Source: Pseudomonadota bacterium
Lineage (GTDB): Bacteria; Pseudomonadota; Gammaproteobacteria; Steroidobacterales; Steroidobacteraceae
Assembly (NCBI GenBank): GCA_016720075.1
Contig: JADJXW010000005.1
Coordinates: forward strand, 1-64,000
Direction of reading: 5' to 3'
Length of the DNA stretch: 64,000 nt
Every line of letters begins with the position of its first letter. Within the stretch, counting starts at the first letter, position 1. The notes beneath the pieces are model-generated. The model did no database searches. It worked only from the letters and a program-made list of their open reading frames with translations, and had not been told where the DNA came from. The translations under genes and the position numbers were made by a program. Shown here in pieces: positions 28,772-40,948 of this stretch.

Positions 28772-28847
28772 GGCGGAGCGGACGGGACTCGAACCCGCGA
28801 CCCCCGGCGTGACAGGCCGGTATTCTAACCAGCTGAACTACCGCTCC
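28772..28847 (-). tRNA. tRNA-Asp (GTC)
   Basis: The minus strand reads GGAGCGGTAGTTCAGCTGGT and folds into a full cloverleaf. Anticodon loop CTGTCAC gives GTC. The T-arm GCGGGTTCGAGTCCCGT and the acceptor CCGCTCC are followed by G and an encoded CCA (28772-28774). Confidence 0.95.
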
Positions 28848-28880
28848 ACTGTTTGCCCATTTCATTGGGCCCTTCCCGGA

Positions 28881-28956
28881 TGGTGGGTGCTGAGGGGATC
28901 GAACCCCCGACATTCGCCTTGTAAGGGCGACGCTCTACCAGCTGAGCTAAGCACCC
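28881..28956 (-). tRNA. tRNA-Val (TAC)
   Basis: Acceptor GGGTGCT pairs with AGCACCC. Anticodon loop CTTACAA gives TAC. The T-arm is CGGGGGTTCGATCCCCT, and the 3' end has an encoded CCA. It lies between lon and tRNA-Asp on the same strand, the usual order in related genomes. Confidence 0.95.
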
Positions 28957-28980
28957 AGGCTATACAGCACCCGTTCCGGA

Positions 28981-29012
28981 TCGCCAGGGGTCAGTTTGGG
29001 GCCCCCTGGCGA
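28981..29012 (-). terminator. Strong hairpin just downstream of lon
   Basis: TCGCCAGGGG (28981-28990) and CCCCTGGCGA (29003-29012) form a perfect 10-base stem with a 12-base loop, starting 21 bases after the lon stop. No T-tract follows on the minus strand, so it may be a processing or mRNA 3'-end stabilising hairpin before the tRNAs rather than a true intrinsic terminator. Confidence 0.5.
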
Positions 29013-29032
29013 GGGCGCGTAGTCTAGATGAA

Positions 29033-31471
<2,439 letters not shown>

Positions 31472-31553
31472 GGACTCTCCAGGTCGGGGGCCTTTATATT
31501 CGCAAGGCCAAGTCTAGCTGGATGTGGGGTCAGCCGGGACCTGATTCAATCCC

Positions 31554-32968
31554 CTAGCGGGCGCCCTTGCCCATCAGCACCACTTCGACGGTCTGCAGCA
31601 GAATGGTGATGTCGAACAACAGATTGTGGTTCTTCACGTAGTACAGGTCGTACTGCAGTTTCTGCACTGCATCCTCGACCGAGGAACCGTACTGGTAGCA
31701 CACCTGCGCCCAGCCGGTGATCCCGGGTTTGACGCTGTGACGGTAGGCGTAATAGGGAATCTTCGCCTCGAGCTCCACGACAACCTCGGGCTGCTCGGGA
31801 CGCGGACCGACGAATCGCATGTGACCGGCCATCACGTTCAGCAACTGCGGCAATTCGTCGATGCGCGCGCGGCGGATGAACGCGCCGACACGGGTGATGC
31901 GCGGGTCATTGCGCTGGGCCCACGGCGCTCCGGCATCCTCGGCGCCCAGGTGCATGCTGCGACATTTCGTCAGCTGGAAGATCCTGCCCTCGTAACCCAC
32001 CCGCGCCTGCCGGTACAGCACCCCACCGCCACCCTTGCGACCATCCTCCAGCCAGATGGCCAGCATCGTGAGAAGCATGATCGGCGAGGTGACCACCAGC
32101 AGCAGGCCGCTGGCGATGAAATCGAGCGCCCGGGACGTGAACAGGCGCACGCCGTCGCGGCGAAATCCCTGGCCGAAGATGATCCAGCTCGGGTTCCAGC
32201 AGGTCGAGCTGGATGCGACCCGTCTCGCGCTCCATGAACGTGATGAATTCCAGCACGCTCACGCCCGCGAGCCGGCACTGCAGCAGTTCCTTGATGGGCA
32301 GTGTCTGCCGGCGATCCTGCAGCGCCACCACGAGCTCATCGATGTCGAGCTCCACGCACAATGCGCCAAGGCCTTTGGGCGCCTCGTAGATACGGTCGAA
32401 CAGTGGATCGAGCAGATCCGGCGTATCACCGGCATGCCGCACCATGCCCACCAGGTGGTAACCCGCCCGGTCGCTGCGGCGCCGCATGCGGTTGAAGGAA
32501 GCCATCTGCGCGCTGCTGCCATAGACGAGCACCCGGCGCTTGATGCCCTCCATCGCACCCACGCGCAACGCCACGATTCGCGCGACGACGGCGGCCAGCA
32601 GCGATATGGCGAGCGCGGTGAGCAGCACGCCCCTCCCCAAGGCGCACCTGGGGCAACGCGTAGAAGAGGGTCGCCAGCACCGCGGTGGCCACCACCGAAG
32701 CGATGACCATGCGCAGCCCCAGGCCCACGGTGCCGGCGCGCTGCCGCGTGGTGTAAAGCCCCATGGCAAGGAAACACACGGACATGCTGCAGCCGAAGAT
32801 CAGCGCGCGAGGCCAGACGGCGCCGTTCTCGGCCACGATGGCCTCGTGGTCGGTGCCCAGGCGCAGGGTCACAGCCGCATACACCGACAGGCCGAAGGCA
32901 AGGAACTCGGCCAGCGCCAGCGTGACCACCGGCAGGTGCATGTAGTGACCGAAAAGTCGGATCCGCAT
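31554..32968 (-). CDS. Initiating sugar-phosphate transferase (TIGR03013-like, bacterial sugar transferase), frame breaks
   Basis: From ATG 32968: RIRLFGHYMHLPVVTLALAE and four membrane spans. The frame breaks near 32645 into a middle domain (RVLVYGSSAQMASFNRMRRR, then LVVALQDRRQTLPIKELLQC) and near 32185 into the C-terminal catalytic domain. The latter has a membrane segment SGLLLVVTSPIMLLTMLAIW, then KCRSMHLGAEDAGAPWAQRN, RIDELPQLLNVMAGHMRFVG and GPRPEQPE, the polyprenyl-phosphate hexose-1-phosphate transferase signature. About 471 residues. The pattern recalls the sugar transferase of XrtA/PEP-CTERM-type exopolysaccharide loci. It would load the first sugar onto undecaprenyl phosphate. It may prime the repeat unit of the 1-18 kb cluster, which has no such enzyme in view. 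Confidence 0.85.
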
Positions 32969-32974
32969 TTGCTC

Positions 32975-33748
32975 TTATTCTAGGACTTCGGGCAGTACGT
33001 GGCAGGCGTCGGCTTCCAGGATTACCGCTGCAGAAACGCCCTGCCCCAAACTCGGCGCCGCCAGCGACCATCCGCGATCGCCCTGCACTTCGGCTGACGG
33101 CCGCAGCAGCGCCGCCTTCCGCCCTGGCCCGAACGACACATCGAAGCTGTCCAGCGGCAGCCCCAGGCCCCTGCCCACGGCCTTGATGTACGCCTCCTTG
33201 CGCGTCCAGCACTCGAAGAATCCCTGCGTGCGTTCAGGCTCCGGCAGCGCCACGTAGGCCGCGTTCTCCGCCGGGGAGAAGAACCGCCGCACCAGCGCTG
33301 CTTCGTCGCCCAGGGGACGCCACAGCTCGATATCCACGCCCAGGTGCAGGTGCTCGGCCCAGCCCACCAGGCCGCGGTCGCCGGAATGGGAAAGATTGAA
33401 CTGCAGGCCCGAACGGGCATGTGATCCGGCCAGGTGCGGCTTGCCATGCTCTGCCTGGCCGAACTGCAGGTCCTCAGGGGCAACCTCCAGCCGCTCGGCC
33501 AGGATCTCCCGCAGCCGGCCGTGGGCCACCGCATATCGGTCGCGGTGCACCGGCGAAAGGAATCGCGCCGCCCGCGCCTGCTCATCGGCAGACAGCAGCG
33601 CATGCAGGCGGGCCACTTCAGGGGCCGGGAGGTCGAGGGGGAAAGCGCACAGCAACCCGCAGCGCAGCGGCCGCTCGCGCGGCCCGGTCGCCAGGTGCCA
33701 GCGGACGGTTTCCGTCAGCGGCTGATTCCCGAGCGCGCCGCGGTTCAT
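32975..33748 (-). CDS. 4'-phosphopantetheinyl transferase (Sfp type)
   Basis: 257 residues from ATG 33748. The family motifs are present: QFNLSHSGDRGLVGW (motif 1), LGVDIELWRPL with the Mg-binding Asp and Glu (motif 2) and ECWTRKEAYIKAVGRGLGLP (motif 3, W-x-x-KEA-x-x-K). The enzyme transfers 4'-phosphopantetheine from CoA to a carrier protein. Sfp-type enzymes usually serve secondary-metabolite or special carrier proteins, but may also serve AcpP. The start overlaps the likely clpX stop. Only six bases separate it from the sugar transferase gene, so both form an insert between clpX and lon. Confidence 0.88.
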   Translation of the reverse strand: MNRGALGNQPLTETVRWHLATGPRERPLRCGLLCAFPLDLPAPEVARLHALLSADEQARAARFLSPVHRDRYAVAHGRLREILAERLEVAPEDLQFGQAEHGKPHLAGSHARSGLQFNLSHSGDRGLVGWAEHLHLGVDIELWRPLGDEAALVRRFFSPAENAAYVALPEPERTQGFFECWTRKEAYIKAVGRGLGLPLDSFDVSFGPGRKAALLRPSAEVQGDRGWSLAAPSLGQGVSAAVILEADACHVLPEVLE

Positions 33749-35039
33749 CGACCGGGGTCGCGGACTGCGGATCCTCGGACTTGTAGACCACGTACGGCGG
33801 CGCATGGCCGGCCACGACGCTTTCATCGACCACGACCTTGCTGACGTTCTTGAGCGACGGCAGCTGGTACATGGTGTCGAGCAGGATGTTCTCGAGGATG
33901 GTGCGCAGGCCGCGGGCGCCGGTCTTGCGCTCCATCGCCTTGCGGGCGATGGCCGACAGGCCGTCTTCGCGGAATTCCAGCTCCGAGCCATCCATCTCGA
34001 ACAGGCGGCGATACTGCTTGGTGAGCGCGTTCTTGGGATCCTTCAGGATCGAGATCAGCGCCTTTTCATCGAGCTCTTCGAGCGTCGCCACCACGGGCAG
34101 GCGGCCGACGAATTCGGGGATCAGGCCGTACTTGACCAGGTCTTCCGGCTCCACGTCGTGGAACAGGTCGGTGCCGTGCGGACGGTTGTTGACGCTGCGC
34201 ACTTCGGAAGTGAAGCCGATGCCGCCCTTCTGCGTGCGGTTCAGGATCACCTTGTCGAGACCGGCAAAGGCGCCGCCCACGATGAACAGGATGTTGGAGG
34301 TGTCGACCTGCAGGAATTCCTGCTGCGGGTGCTTGCGGCCACCCTGCGGCGGCACCGAGGCCATGGTGCCCTCGATGAGCTTCAGCAGTGCCTGCTGCAC
34401 GCCCTCGCCCGACACGTCGCGCGTGATGGACGGGTTGTCGGACTTGCGCGAGATCTTGTCGATTTCGTCGATGTAGACGATGCCGGTCTGCGCCTTCTCG
34501 ACGTCGTAGTCGCACTTCTGCAGCAGCTTCTGGATGATGTTTTCCACGTCTTCGCCGACATAGCCGGCTTCGGTCAGCGTGGTGGCGTCGGCGATCGTGA
34601 AGGGAACATTCAGCAGGCGGGCCAGCGTTTCGGCCAGCAGCGTCTTGCCGCTGCCGGTCGGGCCGATGAGCAGGATGTTGCTCTTGGCGATCTCGACATC
34701 GTCCTTGGCCTTGATGCCGCCGGTGGTGCCGCGGGTCTGCAGGCGCTTGTAGTGGTTGTACACCGCCACGGCCAGCGTCTTCTTGGCGCGCTCCTGCCCG
34801 ATGACGTATTCATCGAGCACCGTCTTGATCTCGGAAGGCTTGGGCAGCTTCTCGCGGGCCCGGTCGGCCTTGTCTTCGAGTTCTTCGCGGATGATGTCGT
34901 TGCACAGCTCGACGCACTCGTCGCAGACGAACACGGACGGGCCGGCAATCAGCTTGCGCACCTCGTGCTGGCTCTTGCCGCAGAAGGAGCAGTAAAGCAG
35001 CTTGCCGTCTTCGCCTCGCCCGCGGGTGTCTTCGCTCAT
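33745..35039 (-). CDS. clpX: ATP-dependent Clp protease ATP-binding subunit ClpX
   Basis: It begins SEDTRGRGEDGKLLYCSFCG and has the four-cysteine zinc site CSFCG...CDECVELC (about residues 16-45). Walker A GPTGSGKTLLAETL, Walker B IVYIDEIDKI, the pore-loop region GYVGED and sensor motifs in GLIPEFVGRLPVVATL all match ClpX. ClpX unfolds tagged proteins and feeds them to ClpP. The frame stays open to 33618, giving a 473-residue protein that runs into the next gene. A normal 430-residue product is obtained if one base is missing near the end, with TGA at 33745-33747 overlapping the next ATG; I use that end, as inference. Gap to clpP is 153 bases. Confidence 0.92.
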
Positions 35040-35192
35040 CCGGGTGGAACCTCATCCGGAAAAGGGACTTTCCGGTTACAACCTATATAGCATGCCCCCG
35101 TTGTGGCGGCAAAGCACCAGCACACGGTTAAGGCATTGAAAGCGCGGGGAAAAGCACCGCCAGAGGCCCTCGCGGGCCCGGCGCCGTGTGAC

Positions 35193-35815
35193 CTACTTCG
35201 CCGCGACGGTTTCGATTTGTGCGCGAGTCGACAGAACCTTGTCGATCAGGCCGTAGGCGGCGGCATCTTCGGCGCGCATGAAATTGTCGCGGTCGGTGTC
35301 GTGCTTGATCTTCTCGACGGGCTGGCCGGTGTGCTTGGCCAGGATGCTGTTCAGGCGGTCGCGGGTGTAGAGGATCTCGCGGGCATGGATTTCCATGTCG
35401 GAGGCCTGGCCCTGCATGCCGCCCAGCGGCTGGTGGATCATGATGCGCGAATCCGGCAGCGCGAAGCGCTTGCCTGCGGCCCCGCCGGCCAGCAGCACCG
35501 CGCCCATGCTCGCCGCCTGCCCGATGCAGATCGTGGAGACCTCGGGCTTGATGAACTGCATGGTGTCGTAGATGGCCAGGCCCGCCGTGACGTGGCCGCC
35601 CGGCGAGTTGATGTACAGCGCGATGTCCTTGTCCGGGTTTTCGGACTCCAGGAACAGCAGCTGGGCCACGATGACGTTCGCCATGTAGTCCTCAACAGGA
35701 CCCACGCAGAAGATCACACGGTCTTTCAGCAGCGCGAGTAGATGTCGTAGGCGCGTTCGCCCCGTGCAGTCTGCTCCACCACCATCGGTACCAGGTTCAA
35801 GGCGCGCTCGTTCAT
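35193..35815 (-). CDS. clpP: ATP-dependent Clp protease proteolytic subunit ClpP, one frame break
   Basis: From ATG 35815: NERALNLVPMVVEQTARGER and AYDIYSR; then one base is missing near 35727, and the frame continues LKDRVIFCVGPVEDYMANVI. The active site is GQAASMGAVLLAGG (Ser), RIMIHQPLGGMQGQ (His) and the Asp in the DTDRDNFM region. Repaired length is 207 residues, standard for ClpP. It forms the tetradecameric peptidase chamber that ClpX docks on. The order tig-clpP-clpX is the normal one. The break is in a short C-rich run, so a sequencing error is the simplest reading. Confidence 0.93.
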
Positions 35816-35826
35816 GGCTTCGGATT

Positions 35827-37128
35827 CTACCCCTGGCGGCCGAAACCCGTGAGCTCGGTGAAGCTGGTTGGGCGATCCGTCACAGCGGCCTTGCCCAGCA
35901 CCCAGTCCACGGCCAGGTCCTCGATGACGGCCGTCTCGATCTGGCGCATCGCGTCCTGGTTCTGCAGGTAGGCGCGCTTGACCTCTTCCGGGTTCGGATA
36001 GGCGGCCGCAACCTCTTCCAGGCGGGCGAAGAGCTTCTCGCGGTCGGCCTGCAGCTTCTCGCGGCGGGCGATTTCGCCGATCAGCAGGCCCAGCGCCACG
36101 CGCCGGCGCGCGGGCTCGACGAACGGGTCGCGGGGCGGCATCTGGCTCATGTCTTCGCGGCCCATGCGCTGCAGCAGGTCGATCTGCAGCTGCTGGATCT
36201 GCTCGTCGACCAGCGAATTGGGCAGGTCGATCTGGTTGTCGCGCTGCAGGGCTTCGAACACCTGCGTGCGCAGCTTGTTGCGGATGGCCTGCGCGGCCTC
36301 GCGCTCCATGCTCTTGCGCACCTCGACGCGCAGCGCGGCAACGCCACCCTCGGCGATGCCGAAGGCCTGCGAGAAGGCGTCATCGACCACGGGCAGCACT
36401 TCGCCTTCCACGGTCTTGGCCGTCAGGTCGAATTCGGCATTCTTGCCGGCCAGTTCCTTGGCGCCGTAGTTGTCGGGGAATTTCACGGGCGCGGTCTTGG
36501 TCTCGCCCTTGCTCATGCCGATGAGCGCGTTCTCGAAATCGGCAATGGCGCGGCCCGCGCCGATCACCACGGCCATGTCGGTGCCGGTGCCGCCCTCGAA
36601 GGCCACGCCATCGACGCGACCGGCAAAATCCACCACCACCCGGTCGCCCTTCTGGGCGGGACGGTCGACGGCCTCATAGGAGACGCGCTGGCGGCGCATG
36701 CTTTCCAGCATCACGTCGATATCGGCCTCGGTGACCTCGGCGGTCGGGCGCTCGATCTGCATCGACTCGACGGGCTTCACCGCGACCTCGGGCATCACCT
36801 CGATGACGGCCGCGAACTTCAGGTCGCTGCCGGGTTCCATCTGGATGGGCTCGATGCGCGGGTTGCTGGCCGGACGCAGGTTTTCCTTGTTCACCGCGTC
36901 GCTGTAGCCCTGGCGGATGAGTTAGGAGACGGCGTCGCCGTGGACCTGGCCACCGAACTGCTGCTTGATCACGGCCAGGGGCACCTTGCCCTTGCGGAAG
37001 CCGCGCACGTTGGCTGTCTTCGTCAGGTCGCGCAGGCGTCGATCGACCTCGCCGGCCACACGGGTGCTCGGAATCTGCACCTCGATGCGACGCTCGAGTC
37101 CTGCGGTCGTGGTCACGGTGAACTGCAT
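35827..37128 (-). CDS. tig: Trigger factor, interrupted by one in-frame stop
   Basis: The N-terminal ribosome-binding domain starts QFTVTTTAGLERRIEVQIPS and has VRGFRKGKVPLAVIKQQFGG, containing the GFRxGKVP ribosome-binding loop. Codon 69 is TAA (36922-36924) where relatives have an acidic residue (VS-stop-LIRQGYSDAV). The frame is otherwise unbroken through the PPIase domain (KGDRVVVDFAGRVDGVAFEG, ALIGMSKGETKTAPVKFPDN) and the C-terminal chaperone arms to 35827, 433 codons in all. Trigger factor binds nascent chains at the ribosome exit. A G-to-T error or a true nonsense mutation would both fit; tig is dispensable in E. coli, so a real mutation is not excluded. Confidence 0.88.
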
Positions 37129-37168
37129 CGTCCGATCCTCAAATCCTGGTCGTTTGAATTCATCTAAC

Positions 37169-37253
37169 TGGTGCGAAAGGAGAGACTCGAACTCTCACGG
37201 GTTACCCCACAGGCTTCTAAGACCTGCGCGTCTACCAGTTTCGCCACTCTCGC
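37169..37253 (-). tRNA. tRNA-Leu (TAG)
   Basis: Class II tRNA with a long variable arm. Acceptor GCGAGAG pairs with CTTTCGC with one G-T pair. Anticodon loop CTTAGAA gives TAG, the T-arm is GAGAGTTCGAGTCTCTC, and CCA is encoded. It lies 40 bases upstream of trigger factor. Confidence 0.94.
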
Positions 37254-37269
37254 GCCCAAGCGGAAAAAA

Positions 37270-37345
<76 letters not shown>

Positions 37346-37357
37346 TTTGAAAAGGGT

Positions 37358-37434
37358 TGGGGTGGACGACGGGACTCGAACCCGCGACAGCCGGAATCAC
37401 AATCCGGGACTCTACCAGCTGAGCTACGTCCACC
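37358..37434 (-). tRNA. tRNA-His (GTG)
   Basis: Begins GGTGGACG and ends CCACCCCA, so the extra G at -1 pairs with C73 as required for histidine identity. Anticodon loop TTGTGAT gives GTG. Confidence 0.95.
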
Positions 37435-37450
37435 GTCGTACACACGACCT

Positions 37451-37528
37451 TGGCGCGCCCGGCAGGAATCGAACCTGCGACCCCCGGCTTAGAAGGCCGG
37501 TGCTCTATCCAACTGAGCTACGGGCGCC
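37451..37528 (-). tRNA. tRNA-Arg (TCT)
   Basis: GGCGCCCGTAGCTCAGTTGG with acceptor GGGCGCG. Anticodon loop CTTCTAA gives TCT, and CCA is encoded. First of the four-tRNA run that leads into tig. Confidence 0.94.
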
Positions 37529-37713
37529 CATTGCATAGCAGGTTCGACTTCAAGCCCAGGCACGGGCCAGTCGCCCCTCGCGAAACCACTCCTTTCGGCC
37601 GGTCCCACGCGGGGGCCGGGAGTATACGAATCAGTTGGGGCGGGCGCCAGCACCACATTCAACCCAGGCCGCGAAGGCCCGCCCTACCCCCCCCAGACGG
37701 ACACCCAGCCCCG

Positions 37714-40700
37714 CTAGGCGGCGGCCGGCCGCCGGCGGAGGTAGGAATAGTAAAGCAGCGGGATGACCACCAGCGTCAACACGGTGCTGACCAGGATGCC
37801 GAAGATCAGCGAAACCGCCAGGCCGTTGAAGATCGGATCGTCCAGGATGAAGAAGCCGCCGATCATCGCGGCCACTGCGGTGAGCACGATGGGCTTGGCC
37901 CGCACCGCGCAGGCGTCGATGACCGCGGTGGCCAGTTCGCTGCCCTTCCGCGCGCGACTGGTTGATGAAATCAACCAGCAGGATGGAATTGCGCACGATG
38001 ATGCCGGCCAGCGCGATCATGCCGATCATCGATGTGGCCGTGAACTGCGCGCCCAGCAGCGCGTGGCCCGGCATCACGCCGATCACGGTGAGCGGGATGG
38101 GCGCCATGATGATCAGCGGCACGACGTACGAGCGGAACTGCGCCACCACCAGCAGGTAGATCAGCAGGATGCCGGCCGCATAGGCGATGCCCATGTCGCG
38201 AAAGGTCTCGAACGTGATCTGCCATTCGCCATCCCACTTCACGGCGAAAACCCCGGTATCGGCAGGCTGGGTGACGAAGCTCTGCTGCAGGTGAACGCCG
38301 CCCACGGTTTCGCTTCCCAGCCGCGAGACGATGCTGAACATGCCGTACAGCGGGCTGTCGAACTGCCCTGCTTCGTCCCCGGTGACATACACCACCGGCA
38401 GCAGGTCCTTGTGCAGGATCGCGCCGTCCCAGGCCGAGCGCTCCACGCGCACCAGCTCTGACAGCGGCACCAGCTTTCCCGCGCCCGTGCGCACACGCAG
38501 CGCGAGGATGCCGGTGAGGCTGGCCTGCTCTGCTGCGGGCAGGCGCAGCCGCACGGCCTGTGGATAGCGCGATCGGCCGTCCTGGATCATCGTGACATCC
38601 GTGCCGCCCACCGCCGTGGCAATCGCCGCGGTGATGTCGGCCTGCGGCACGCCAAGCCGCGCGGCGCGCGCGCGATCCAGCACCAGCACCTCGTGGGGTG
38701 AATCGCTTTCCACCGAAGTGTCGGTGTCGACGATGCCGTCGGTGTCCTTGAACACGCCCTGCAGCGCGAGGCCCAGTTGCCGCGCGCGCGCGTAGTCCGG
38801 GCCGTAGATCTCCGCCACCAGCGGCGACAGCACCGGCGGACCGGGCGGCACTTCGACCACCTTGAGGCTGGCGCCGTAGCGCGCGGCGATGCCGGCCAGC
38901 TGCGGCCGCAGCGTGCGGGCGATTTCATGGCTCTGGCGCTCGCGGGCATGCTTGTCGACCAGGTTGATCTGCAGGTCACCCACGTTGCTGCCGGCGCGCA
39001 GGTAGTACTGGCGCACCAGGCCGTTGAAGTTCACCGGCGCCGAAGTGCCGGCATAGCCCTGGAAGTCCACCACCTCGGGCACGCGGGCCACCTGCTGCGC
39101 TACATCCAGCAGCAATGCGTTGGTCTGCTCGAGCGTGCTGCCCTCGGGCAGGTCCACCACCACCTGGATCTCGGACTTGTTGTCGAAGGGCAGCATCTTC
39201 AGCACCACGATGCGCAGCACCGCGAGTCCCGCGGACAGCACGACCAGCACAAGCATGGCGCCGAACAACAGGCGCCTGCGCCGCGAAGCGCCTTCGCCGC
39301 GCAGGAACGGACCCATCAGGCGTTCGAAGAGCCTGTGCAGGGCTGATGCGGGCGCCGGAGCCTGGCCTGCCGCGGGCGCCACGACCACGTGGCGCGACAA
39401 CAGACGCATAGCAAGCCAGGGGGTGACGATCAGCGCCACGGCCAGCGACAGCAGCATGCCCGCCGAGGCATTGATGGGAATGGGCCGCATGTAGGGACCC
39501 ATGAGACCGGTGACGAAGGCCATGGGCAGCAGCGCCGCGATGACCGTGAACGTGGCGAGGATGGTCGGCCCGCCCACCTCGTCGACGGCAGCAGGAATGG
39601 CCTGCAGCAGCGTGCGACCGCCGCGCTGCATGTGCCGGTGGATGTTCTCCACCACCACGATGGCGTCGTCGACCAGGATGCCGATGGAGAAGATCAGCGC
39701 GAACAGCGACACGCGGTTGAGCGTGAAGCCCATGGCTCGCGAAGCGAACAGCGTCAGCGCCAGCGTGAGCACCACGGCCACGCCCACCACGATGGCTTCG
39801 CGCCAGCCCAGCGTGAAGAGCACCAGCAGCACCACCGATGCGGTGGCGAAGATAAGCTTCTGGATCAGCTTCTGCGCCTTGTCGGTGGCGGTCTGGCCGT
39901 AGTCGCGCGTGACCTCGGCATGCACGCCCGCCGGAATCAGCTCGCCGCGCAGTTCCACCAGGCGACCTGCAATGGCCCGGGTGATGTCGGCGGCGTTGCT
40001 GCCGGGCTTCTTGGCGATGGCCAGCGTCACCGCGGGCGCCGTGCCGGCCTCGGGACCGCCCTTGCCGGCTGGCCTGCCGTGCCAGACATAGCTTGCAGGC
40101 AGGTCCGCGCCGTCGGTGATACGCGCCACATCCGCCAGCAGCAGCGGCCGTCCGCCGCTGACGCCTATCACCAGGTTCGCCACATCGGCAGCGCCGGCCA
40201 GGAAGGTGCCGGCGGTAACCGGAGTTGCGCCTTCGGGACCCACGCGCTCACCGGCCTGCTGCACGACGTTGGCGGCCTGCAGTGCGCCGGTGAGATCCGC
40301 GACGGTCAGCCCGTAGGTGGCCAGCCGCGCCGGATCGAGCGTGACCACGACGCGCCGCTCGGGCGCACCGATCGAATAGACATCGCGCGTGCCGGGCACG
40401 CGCTTGAGCTCCGCCTCGAGCGTGCGCGCGACCTGCGCGAGGTCGGCGGGACCGCGCGCCGGGTCATCGGTCCACAGCGTGACCGCCATGATGGGCACAT
40501 CGTCGATGCCCTTGGGCTTGACCACGGGTTGGCCAATGCCGGTACCGGGTCGAAGCAGGTCAAGGTTGCTCCAGACCTGGTTGTACAGGCGCACCAGCGC
40601 CGCCTGGCGCGGCACGCCCACTTCGAATTCCACCGTCAGCACGGCCGCGCCCGGCCGCGAAACCGAATAGACGTGCTTCACGCCTTCGATCTCGGATAGC

Positions 40701-40948
40701 CGCTGCTCCAGCGGCGAGGACACCTGCTGTTCCACGTCGCGCGAGGCGGCGCCCTGGAACGGCACGATGACATTGGCCATCGTCACGTCGATCTGCGGCT
40801 CTTCCTCGCGCGGCGTGATCATCACCGCGACCACGCCGAGCAGCAGGCCCACGAGGGCCAGCAGCGGCGTCATCGGGTTGGAGACGAAACGGCGCGCCAG
40901 GCGGCCGGAAATTCCCAAGGGGCCGTTGGCCGAGACCTCATCAGTCAT
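37714..40948 (-). CDS. RND-family efflux transporter permease, one frame break
   Basis: About 1077 residues from ATG 40948. N-terminal membrane span MTPLLALVGLLLGVVAVM is followed by the EEEPQIDVTMANVIVPFQGA start of a periplasmic domain. ILVDDAIVVVENIHRHMQRG in TM4 carries the paired Asp of the proton relay. The second half repeats the fold (LPEGSTLEQTNALLLDVAQQ, then IVRNSILLVDFI). A frame break near 37970 puts the last three membrane spans (AVDDs replaced by IGGFFILDDPIFNGLAVSLI) in another frame ending at 37714. It forms a tripartite pump with the adaptor encoded upstream (8-base overlap). No outer-membrane channel gene is present. Substrate unknown; location behind sulfide:quinone oxidoreductase hints at a sulfur-related compound (inference). 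Confidence 0.88.

Noticed and set aside
33618..35039. ClpX with a 43-residue Ala/Arg-rich C-terminal extension
   Set aside because: The extension is the phosphopantetheinyl transferase gene read in another frame; ClpX of normal length ends at the overlapping ATGA.
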